From Rahnella victoriana (lineage in GTDB: Bacteria > Pseudomonadota > Gammaproteobacteria > Enterobacterales > Enterobacteriaceae): a stretch of 64,000 bases of DNA. A program made the translations under genes and the position numbers. Below are positions 50,392-60,495 of this stretch, piece by piece. The stretch covers positions 123,420 through 187,419 of the forward strand of contig NZ_SJOJ01000007.1 in NCBI RefSeq assembly GCF_004330295.1, read 5' to 3'. The notes under the pieces were generated by a model that did not search any database, was not told where the DNA came from, and worked only from the letters and a program-made list of their open reading frames with translations. The first letter of the stretch is position 1. Each line of letters opens with the position of its first letter.

Positions 50392-52410
50392 ATGGTCGAC
50401 TCTCAAGATGCCTCCATCTTGTACCTGCATTTTGGTACACCCCGCCCTTATTGGCGACTGGGTTCAGACAGCAATGCCCTGGAGTTATCCGCAGAGAAAG
50501 GCGTCGTCAATGTTGCTATCCCCCTGACGCAGTGGCAGGCCGGGAAAATCCGCCAACTGACCGGCATTACCTCCAGTTTTACCCTGGATATCACCTTATT
50601 CGGTTCTCCCGTTCGCCTGTATCTTGTCGGGCGAAAAATCGACAGCAAAGCCTGGGCGGGTACCGCATCTGCGTATCAGGATACGGAATCGGTCGCGCAC
50701 GATCTTGAAGTCGGCCTGACCTTCGCGGAACAGGTAGTTTCCGAAGCCAATTCCGTGATCGTGATTATCGATCAGGAGGGCAAAATCCACCGTTTCAACC
50801 GCCTGAGCGAAGAATATACCGGCCTGCGTGAAGAAGATGTCATCGGGCGCAGCGCCTATGACTTATTCATGTCGATGGAAGAAGGGCTGGCCTCGCGTCA
50901 GAACATCAATGGTTTTTTTCAGCATCAGCAATCTTATGAAGTTGAGCGTTGGATCAACACCGTCAAAGGCCAGCGGCTGTTTCTGTTTCGCAATAAATTC
51001 GTGCACAGCGGCAGCGGAAAACAGCAAAAATACCTGATCTGCTCAGGCTCTGATATTACCGACGAGCGCAAGGCTCAGGAACGTTTACGCGTACTGGCGA
51101 ACACCGATCTGGTCACCGGTTTTGCTAACCGGAATGCCTTACAGGAATCGCTGGCGAAAGCCTTACTTGAACGCGGCGAAAGCCAGGTCGGCCTGATCTA
51201 TCTCGATCTGGATAACTTCAAAAAGGTCAACGACGCCTACGGCCATATGTTTGGCGATCACCTGCTGCGCGCGGTCTCCGATGCCATTCAGGATTGTCTG
51301 TCGCCGAACGATAAACTGGCGCGACTGGGCGGCGATGAATTCATTATTCTTAGCCTCCACGCTGATCTCAGCACGCTGGAAGAACTCAGCCGGCGGGTGC
51401 TGCGCAGGTTGAGCCTGCCGTTTCGTATCGGACTGATTGAAGTCTATACCGGCTGTTCCGGCGGTATCGCCATTTGCCCGGAACACGGCACCGACGGCGA
51501 TACGCTGTTGCAGAATGCCGATACCGCCATGTATGTGGCAAAGGAAAAAGGCAAAAACGCCCACTGCGTTTTTTCGCCGGGCATGAACGAGAAAGCCTCG
51601 GAATACATGTGGTTAGATACCCATCTGCGTAAGGCGCTGGTGGAGAAAGATCAGCTGGTGTTGCACTATCAGCCGAAAGTCTCGCTGTACGGCACAGTGC
51701 AAAGTGTCGAAGCATTGCTGCGCTGGAATTCGCCGGAACGCGGCCTCATTCAGCCACAAAGTTTTATTCCCTATGCGGAAGAATCCGGTCTGATCACGCC
51801 GATCGGCAAATGGGTGATTGAAACCGCCACCCGTCAGGCAACGGAATGGCAGAAGAAAGGGCTGAACCTGCGTGTTGCAGTGAATCTTTCCGGGCGGCAG
51901 CTCAATAACGGATCCTTTATCACCACGCTGTCGGAAGCGATGAAAAAAGCCGGTATGAAAGGCTGTCTGCTGGATTTTGAGCTGACGGAAAGTTGTCTGG
52001 TGGAAGATGAAGGTTCCGCAGTCAGCATGATCAATCAGCTGCATAAACTTGGCGCGCAGGTGCATCTGGATGATTTCGGCACCGGTTATTCCTCGTTGTC
52101 GCAACTGGCGCGCATCCCCCTCGACTGCATCAAGCTGGATCAAAGTTTTATTCGCGGCATCAATGACAATCCGGTGTCTCAGGCGCTGGTGCGGGCGATC
52201 GTGGCCGTGGCAAAAACCCTGCAACTGACCGTGGTGGCGGAAGGGGTGGAAACGGCGGAAGAAGAGAAACTGATTGACGAAATTGGTGTGGACAGCAAAC
52301 AGGGATTTCTTTACGCCAAGCCAATGCCCGCGGCTGAGCTGGAGCACTGGCTTGAGGAAAAAAGTGTTGCTTCACCCAATGTGTTTAAACATAAAGCAAA
52401 ACAGAAATAG
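50392..52410 (+). CDS. rpfR: RpfR, DSF receptor with PAS-GGDEF-EAL domains
   Basis: 672 aa from the ATG at 50392 (GGAG upstream; the frame is open to 50287). Domain order: an N-terminal domain of about 95 residues (YLHFGTPRPYWRLG to VRLYLVGRKID) like the RpfF-interaction domain of RpfR; PAS about 105-225, the signal-binding domain in RpfR; GGDEF with an intact GGDEF motif at 313-317; and EAL with E440-A-L and the later DDFGTGYSS and AEGVET motifs. The EAL domain looks catalytically complete, so cyclic-di-GMP breakdown is expected. The E. coli relative is PdeR (Gmr/YciR). Placement beside and convergent with rpfF, as in Burkholderia and Cronobacter, favours the RpfR reading. Confidence 0.82.
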   Translation: MVDSQDASILYLHFGTPRPYWRLGSDSNALELSAEKGVVNVAIPLTQWQAGKIRQLTGITSSFTLDITLFGSPVRLYLVGRKIDSKAWAGTASAYQDTESVAHDLEVGLTFAEQVVSEANSVIVIIDQEGKIHRFNRLSEEYTGLREEDVIGRSAYDLFMSMEEGLASRQNINGFFQHQQSYEVERWINTVKGQRLFLFRNKFVHSGSGKQQKYLICSGSDITDERKAQERLRVLANTDLVTGFANRNALQESLAKALLERGESQVGLIYLDLDNFKKVNDAYGHMFGDHLLRAVSDAIQDCLSPNDKLARLGGDEFIILSLHADLSTLEELSRRVLRRLSLPFRIGLIEVYTGCSGGIAICPEHGTDGDTLLQNADTAMYVAKEKGKNAHCVFSPGMNEKASEYMWLDTHLRKALVEKDQLVLHYQPKVSLYGTVQSVEALLRWNSPERGLIQPQSFIPYAEESGLITPIGKWVIETATRQATEWQKKGLNLRVAVNLSGRQLNNGSFITTLSEAMKKAGMKGCLLDFELTESCLVEDEGSAVSMINQLHKLGAQVHLDDFGTGYSSLSQLARIPLDCIKLDQSFIRGINDNPVSQALVRAIVAVAKTLQLTVVAEGVETAEEEKLIDEIGVDSKQGFLYAKPMPAAELEHWLEEKSVASPNVFKHKAKQK

Positions 52411-52439
52411 CGCCAGTGACGGGCTGTTTCTGCCTGCTG

Positions 52440-53306
52440 CTAGCCGGTTTTACGCAATGATGCCGTATGCCGGTTTTGCAGCATGACCAGACGCTCCATA
52501 TAACTCAGATCTTTCTCCTCCAGCGTAAACGCCGCATCCACCCAGTCCTCCGTAATATCCATCAGTTCTGAACGTGACAGTTGCAGCACACGCTGACGTG
52601 CGCGGATCATCGCCCGTATGCCGTTGAGTTTGGGCCGCAGGACATCCATAAAGGTACGGGTCGCGTTGAACGCTTCCCCCGGCTGGAACAGCACATCCAC
52701 CAGCCCGCGGCTTTCAAACCATTCCGCCGTGTGTGACTCGCCGGTAGAGATCAGTTCCTCCGCCAGCTTCATGCCCGCCTTGCGGGAAACCAGCGAATAC
52801 CCGCCCATACCGGGGAACAGGTTAAAGGCGATTTCAGGGAAACCCATCCGCGCGGTGTTCTGCGCCAGCACATAATGGTGCGCCAGAGCCGCCTCAAACC
52901 CGCCACCGAGCGCCGTACCTTCAATCATCGACAAACTGATCGCGCCCACATCAAACCCGCGTGCGGCGGCGTGAACGCAGTCCACACAGGATCGGGCGTA
53001 AGCACGTAACGCCTCGCGTTTGTTGTTGACGATAGAGTCCACGAAGAAACTCAAATCCCCGCCGACATTGTACATATTGGGCACCAGGGAGCCGGTGACC
53101 CAAAAGTCAAAACGCAATCCGGAGGCTTTGGCGGCATAGGTCAGCGTCATAATGTCTTCGATAAGTTCCTGATTGAAACACGGACGTGGATAAGACCTGA
53201 GCATCATCCACATGACATTACGCCCTTCTTCATAATAGGCTGCAATTTGGGACAAATGCCCGGCTTCGGTAAACGGGCGGCAGGCTGTATGGTCAATAAG
53301 ATTCAT
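52440..53306 (-). CDS. rpfF: RpfF, DSF-family signal synthase (crotonase fold)
   Basis: 288 aa. Crotonase-superfamily enzyme making cis-2-unsaturated fatty acid signals (DSF/BDSF) from acyl-ACP by dehydration and thioester cleavage. The RpfF-specific pattern is clear: MMLRSYPRPCF, FWVTGSLVPNMYNVGGDLSFF, EGTALGGGFEAAL with Glu138, and GFPEIAFNLFPGMGGYSL with Glu158. These two glutamates have the same 20-residue spacing as the catalytic pair Glu141/Glu161 of Xanthomonas RpfF. It faces rpfR with only 29 bases between the stops. The exact chain length of the product cannot be read from sequence. Confidence 0.85.
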   Translation of the reverse strand: MNLIDHTACRPFTEAGHLSQIAAYYEEGRNVMWMMLRSYPRPCFNQELIEDIMTLTYAAKASGLRFDFWVTGSLVPNMYNVGGDLSFFVDSIVNNKREALRAYARSCVDCVHAAARGFDVGAISLSMIEGTALGGGFEAALAHHYVLAQNTARMGFPEIAFNLFPGMGGYSLVSRKAGMKLAEELISTGESHTAEWFESRGLVDVLFQPGEAFNATRTFMDVLRPKLNGIRAMIRARQRVLQLSRSELMDITEDWVDAAFTLEEKDLSYMERLVMLQNRHTASLRKTG

Positions 53307-55739
<2,433 letters not shown>

Positions 55740-55769
55740 AAAACGGCATCAGAAACTCCAGCCGAAAAA

Positions 55770-55792
55770 AAGCCGCGATAAGCGGCTTTTTC
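55770..55792 (+). terminator. Terminator of fadH
   Basis: Stem AAGCCGC (55770-55776) / GCGGCTT (55782-55788), preceded by an A-run and followed by TTT. Confidence 0.85.
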
Positions 55793-56287
55793 ATGACTAA
55801 TAAGGAAAATGGAATAATAAATGATGTTATAGGTTTTATAACACGTTAGTTGTTTCTATTAATTGCCTGAAAATTTTCCATAGAAAATTAATGAGACAAC
55901 CACATTGTATTACGCCATTAAATTACTTATCACTTGCCGTTATATTGCCCATCAGGAGTTAAACCCATTCATGAAATCAATGCAATATAACCGACTTACT
56001 GTAAAATAAAATACTTACCCATACTAATCATCTGAAAATTAACCACTAACCTCGTTAAAAAACACCGCCTCATTTACCTGCCCTTCAGAAGCAGCCTCTC
56101 CACAAAGCCCGTATCAAGCGGGTTTCACAAGAATCCATTACGGTTAATAGCTAACTGATTAATCATTAATTCTAAAAATAGCGACACTCATTCTTATATC
56201 CATCTTCATCGAGGAGTTATAAACTTTGCACTCGAATGATTAATTCAAACCCTGACTTTACTTTTAACCTTACGGATATATTCACTC
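55793..56287. other. AT-rich leader region before the T6SS island
   Basis: About 495 bases, clearly more AT-rich than the flanking genes, with no ORF or tRNA. The composition would suit H-NS silencing of the island (inference). No sigma-54 GG-N10-GC site was convincing. Confidence 0.45.
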
Positions 56288-56920
56288 ATGACATCTATTG
56301 ACGGACTGCTTCAGGGCACCTGGCTGCTGGTTATATCGTTAAGGCAAAGTAATTGTCAGACAGGAGAATCACTTTATCAGCAGGGCATTATTCAGGTCGA
56401 GGCGGTACGTAAGGCACTCAAAGGCCAAAATATCTCACCTGAGAATATTGATCATATCACTTACACGCAGTGTGCTTTGCTTGATGAAACCGCTTCAGGA
56501 AACATCAGTCAAAGGGTCGCCTGGCAGAGTCAACCGTTACAGGTTCGTTTCTTTCAGACATTTCAGGCTGGCGAACAGCTATATGAGCGCATTCGTCAGG
56601 TACTGCATCAGCCTTCTCCAGATATCTGCGTTTTGACCTGTTTTCAACGTGCCCTGACGTTAGGATTTCAGGGCATCTACCGCGATAAGTCATCTCCTGA
56701 CCGTCAGGCACTTCTCAATGAGCTGAACGAATTAGTCCCTGCCTTTGATTTCCCTTTGAATACCCCGGTGCTCGTCGATCGCCGCTTTATGCGTCGCGGT
56801 GGCTGGCTTCGTTCTCCGTGGTTAATCGGTGGCGGATTACTCTTGGTGACGCTGCTTATCAGTGTGGGGTTAAACATTCAATTGGGGCAGTTTCTGCGTC
56901 AATGGCTACCGAATCAGTAG
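56288..56920 (+). CDS. tssL: TssL/DotU-like type VI secretion protein (stand-alone)
   Basis: 210 aa. Matches the cytoplasmic domain of TssL (DotU/IcmH family): TWLLVISLRQ, YTQCALLDET (about 59-68), FFQTFQAGEQLYERI, and LTCFQRALTLGFQGIYR (116-132), then a single C-terminal transmembrane anchor (177-197). This is the short form without a peptidoglycan-binding domain. TssL normally lies beside tssK and tssM in the main cluster; here no other structural T6SS gene is in the window and vgrG follows 158 bases downstream. It could be a duplicate or a displaced core gene. Confidence 0.75.
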   Translation: MTSIDGLLQGTWLLVISLRQSNCQTGESLYQQGIIQVEAVRKALKGQNISPENIDHITYTQCALLDETASGNISQRVAWQSQPLQVRFFQTFQAGEQLYERIRQVLHQPSPDICVLTCFQRALTLGFQGIYRDKSSPDRQALLNELNELVPAFDFPLNTPVLVDRRFMRRGGWLRSPWLIGGGLLLVTLLISVGLNIQLGQFLRQWLPNQ

Positions 56921-57078
56921 GCCACTGACTTTCTTTTTTCCGACGGACTGGAAAACGACCACGAGCTCCGTCACCAGAACACGGGTCAGACACGACCTCA
57001 TGGGCCTGGGTTTACGGCTACGGGCGGTAGCGTGTCTACATCTCACTGAAACGTTTATCACACTCAAGGAATTCAGGT

Positions 57079-59451
57079 ATGGATACTGCTTCTTCAACAC
57101 CTTTGAACATCGTCAATTCCCTGAACCGCTATCAGCTCGCCGTCCATAACAGTATTGCTCCGCTTGATGTTGAGTCTTTTGTTGCCAGTGAACATTTGAG
57201 CCGCGCTTACCGTTATGTCGTCGATGTCACCAGCGTGGTTCAGGACATTGATCCGCAGACTATTCTGATGCAGGACGCCTCGTTCATCATGCAATCCTTA
57301 CCGGCGACAGCATTCAATATTTTAACCCCCCCGCAGGTGCAGCGTAGGGTTCACGGCGTCATCACTCAGTTTGCGCGCTTGTCAGAATCCCGAGATGAAG
57401 CGCACTACCGCCTGACCCTTGAGCCACATTTTGTCCTGCTCGACCACACACACCGTTGCGCCATTTATCAGAACATGTCGGTTCCGGAAGTTGTTGAGAA
57501 AATCCTCCGTGATAATCACCGTTATCAGGGCTGGCAGTTTGAGTTTCGTCTGAACCAGAGCTATCCGCGTCGTGAGTTAGTCACCCAGTGGCAACTGTCT
57601 GATTTCGACTTTATCCGCCGCCTGCTTTCCGAAGTAGGGATCTGGTTTACTTTCGAAATGGACAACCGCCTCAAGGAAGAAGTGGTGATTTTTGGTGATG
57701 CCCAGCAGTACTACCAGTTCGACGTCAAACTGCCGGTGAAAGATGTCTCGGGGATGAACGATAACGCCGCAGAGTCCGTCTGGTCTTTATCTGCCCTACA
57801 TCAGGTAGTAGAAAGTGCCGTCAAGGTAAAGGACTACAACTACCGCGATGCAGGAAACACACTCACAATGGAAAACAGTGTGGTATCGGAGGACAAAACG
57901 ACAACAGGGAATATTTATCATTATGCCGAAGGTTTTCTGAAAGCTGGCGGTGCTCAGAAACCTGAACCGGACAGCGCCGGGTTTTATGCCTTGCTGCGCC
58001 ATGAACGTGATCTGAACGATCAGCATCAGTTATGGGGTAAAACCAACGCTACCCGGCTGGCACCGGGGCAGATGTTAGAAATCGACGGCATCATTCCGAA
58101 GGCTTACGGGAAAGGCATTCTGATCACCGGAACCGTTGCACGCGGTTCACGAAGCACTGCCTATCAGGTGACCTTCACCGGCATTCCATACAGTGAAACC
58201 GTCGGATTTCGTCCTGCGTTGCGGGCTCGCCCGAAAATAATTGGTACGGTGCCTGCACGTATCACCAGTAACAGCCCGAACGACATCTACAGCCATATCG
58301 ACAAAGATGGCCGCTATCGCCTGAATTTCAACTTCGATCTTGATACCTGGAAAGATGGCTATGAAAGTCCGTGGTTACGTCTGGCCCGCGCCTACGCCGG
58401 GGACACTTACGGGTTACATCTGGTTTTGCTTGCAGGAACGGAAGTTGCGGTAGCGTTCGACGGCGGACATCCGGATAAACCGTATATTGCTCACGCCCTT
58501 CACGATTCCCGCCATCCCGACCATGTGACTATTGAGAACTATAAACGAAACGTCCTTCGCACACCGGCAAACAACAAACTCAGGCTCGACGACGAACGTG
58601 GGAAAGAACATGTCAAAGTCGCCACCGAATACGGTAAAAGCCAGGTCAGCATCGGACATCTGGTTGATAACAAGAAAGAACAGCGTGGTGAGGGGTTTGA
58701 ACTGCGAACAGACCACTGGGGTGCGATCCGTGCCGCCAAAGGTATTTTTATCAGTGCCGACGGTCAGCTGGAGGCGCAGGGAAAAGTTCTCGACATGCAT
58801 GAAGCGCTTGATGAGCTACAAGCCGCTCATCGGGAAGCCATCAGCCTTCACACTGCAGCAGAACTGGCCAAAGCAGAACTGGCCGATATTGAAAAACAAG
58901 CAAGCCTGATGAATGACACGCTTAAGCAATTACAGCAGCGTGCCCTGCTTCTCTCGGCTCCGGCGGGGATAGCGCACGTTACGCCAGCCAGCCTGCAACT
59001 GTCCGCAGGTGAAAACCTGATTGTCACTACAGGACAGAATGCCGATATCAGCATCGCGCAAAAACTGCGTATCGCCTCAGGGGAAATTCTCAGTCTTTTC
59101 GCCAAAGCCATGGGCATCAAAATGTTTGCTGCCGCCGGCAGGATACAGATCCAGGCGCAAAGTGATGCACTCGATATGTTCTCGAAGAAAGACATGACGA
59201 TCGCCAGCAGCGACAGCAAAGTGACTGTTTCAGCCAAAACCGAACTGCTGCTCGAATGCGGCGGCGGTTTCATTCGCATCAAAGACGGTAACGTGGAAAT
59301 CGGGGGGCCGGGCAGCGTGTCAGTAAAAAGTGCCACTCTGCAAAAAGTCGGGCCAGACAGCCAGAATGCGTCGCTGAAATTACCGGAACACTGCGCTTCT
59401 ATGATAGACGAAGCGGCGGCAGGTCAGGGACCAACGGTAAGCCTGAGTTAA
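57079..59451 (+). CDS. vgrG: VgrG spike protein with DUF2345 tail
   Basis: 790 aa. The N-terminal gp27-like domains (about 10-370) contain YRYVVDVTSV, HRYQGWQFEFRLNQSYPRRELVTQW and SDFDFIRRLLSEVGIWF. The gp5-OB-like part contains DKDGRYRLNFNFD and SPWLRLARAYAG and ends with AVAFDGGHPDKPYIAHALHD. A coiled coil (about 575-625) and a DUF2345 region (about 630-750) extend the spike. The tail probably holds the effector together with the DUF4123 protein encoded next. Part of the secreted T6SS tip. Confidence 0.93.
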   Translation: MDTASSTPLNIVNSLNRYQLAVHNSIAPLDVESFVASEHLSRAYRYVVDVTSVVQDIDPQTILMQDASFIMQSLPATAFNILTPPQVQRRVHGVITQFARLSESRDEAHYRLTLEPHFVLLDHTHRCAIYQNMSVPEVVEKILRDNHRYQGWQFEFRLNQSYPRRELVTQWQLSDFDFIRRLLSEVGIWFTFEMDNRLKEEVVIFGDAQQYYQFDVKLPVKDVSGMNDNAAESVWSLSALHQVVESAVKVKDYNYRDAGNTLTMENSVVSEDKTTTGNIYHYAEGFLKAGGAQKPEPDSAGFYALLRHERDLNDQHQLWGKTNATRLAPGQMLEIDGIIPKAYGKGILITGTVARGSRSTAYQVTFTGIPYSETVGFRPALRARPKIIGTVPARITSNSPNDIYSHIDKDGRYRLNFNFDLDTWKDGYESPWLRLARAYAGDTYGLHLVLLAGTEVAVAFDGGHPDKPYIAHALHDSRHPDHVTIENYKRNVLRTPANNKLRLDDERGKEHVKVATEYGKSQVSIGHLVDNKKEQRGEGFELRTDHWGAIRAAKGIFISADGQLEAQGKVLDMHEALDELQAAHREAISLHTAAELAKAELADIEKQASLMNDTLKQLQQRALLLSAPAGIAHVTPASLQLSAGENLIVTTGQNADISIAQKLRIASGEILSLFAKAMGIKMFAAAGRIQIQAQSDALDMFSKKDMTIASSDSKVTVSAKTELLLECGGGFIRIKDGNVEIGGPGSVSVKSATLQKVGPDSQNASLKLPEHCASMIDEAAAGQGPTVSLS

Positions 59452-59463
59452 AGGATGAATGAA

Positions 59464-60495
59464 ATGACGACTCTGGAATATGACACGGAACAGGTGCTGT
59501 TTGATTACTCTCACACAGCGATACAACAACAGTCGGCGGCTATCCTTGACCAACTTAACAAGCATTTTCTCCAAAGCGGAGAGAACGTATTTATGCTGGT
59601 CGACCCGGCAAAACTGGAACTTAATATCACGTCATCCTGGCTTGTCACCCTGACGGAACGTCGCCCGGAACCTGTCGCATTACTGCATGCCTCAATACCA
59701 CACTCTTATTATCCGTGGCTGATCACCCTCGACCTTGCACGGCCAGAGGATCAGGCATTGCTGCAGGAAAGTATCATCATGTCGCTGCAGGAAACCGATC
59801 CGGCGAAACTCAGGGCCGGTTGCGGGCGCACCCTGTGCGGATGGCTGACCAGCATGCAGCCTGCCCGCGTTGTTGCACGTCAGCTTGGGAGCACTGCCAT
59901 ACAAAAGCTGAAGGAAGGCGGTAATATTTTGCTGCGTTACTTTGATCCGGCAGTGCACAACACCTTATGGCCCCACCTGAGTCTTTTCCAGCAACAACGC
60001 ATGCTGGGCATCCTGTCAGGATGGTATTTCCCGGACGGCGACGGCCAGCTTGTTTCACACCAACACACTCCGCCTGCGCAACCCTTACTGACCTTCTCAC
60101 TGGCCTTGCAGGAAAATGACAACGTAATGCTGGAGCGCGTGGGCATCGTCAATCAGGCCCTAAAGCAATATCGCGAGCAGACAAAGCACGATTCACGCAT
60201 GAGCGAGACTGCATTACGAAGCATTGCAGAACTCGCGTTGCAACGCATTGCCCATTCACCCGTCATTACCACCGTTGATGAACACGTGTTGTTTGCTTTT
60301 CATGCACTGCGCTATCACGCACACATCGATCTGAGCCCTGAGTTTCAATATCTGCTATCCACAGAGACTCAGCCAGCCGATATTCGCTATCGCCAGCGCA
60401 TATGCGCACTCACATCACAGGACTGGCAGCGGCTGGCCGATGAATGTCAGCACTTAACTGCCGCCACGCACAAAAACAAGGAGCTGTTGCCATGA
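59464..60495 (+). CDS. DUF4123 T6SS effector-loading adaptor
   Basis: 343 aa from the ATG at 59464, 8 bases after AAGGA; the ATG at 59455 abuts that site. DUF4123 features: FMLVDPAKLEL near the N-terminus, YPWLITLDL, a GCGRTLCGWLTS segment and LLRYFDPAVHNTLW, then a helical C-terminal half. Proteins of this family (Tap-1/TEC) load a specific effector on its VgrG. The gene lies exactly between vgrG and the effector and overlaps the effector start (ATGA). Confidence 0.88.
   Translation: MTTLEYDTEQVLFDYSHTAIQQQSAAILDQLNKHFLQSGENVFMLVDPAKLELNITSSWLVTLTERRPEPVALLHASIPHSYYPWLITLDLARPEDQALLQESIIMSLQETDPAKLRAGCGRTLCGWLTSMQPARVVARQLGSTAIQKLKEGGNILLRYFDPAVHNTLWPHLSLFQQQRMLGILSGWYFPDGDGQLVSHQHTPPAQPLLTFSLALQENDNVMLERVGIVNQALKQYREQTKHDSRMSETALRSIAELALQRIAHSPVITTVDEHVLFAFHALRYHAHIDLSPEFQYLLSTETQPADIRYRQRICALTSQDWQRLADECQHLTAATHKNKELLP

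Noticed and set aside
56921..57078. Stem AGACACG/CGTGTCT between tssL and vgrG considered as a terminator or ncRNA
   Set aside because: Arms are short and about 40 bases apart, with no T-run.
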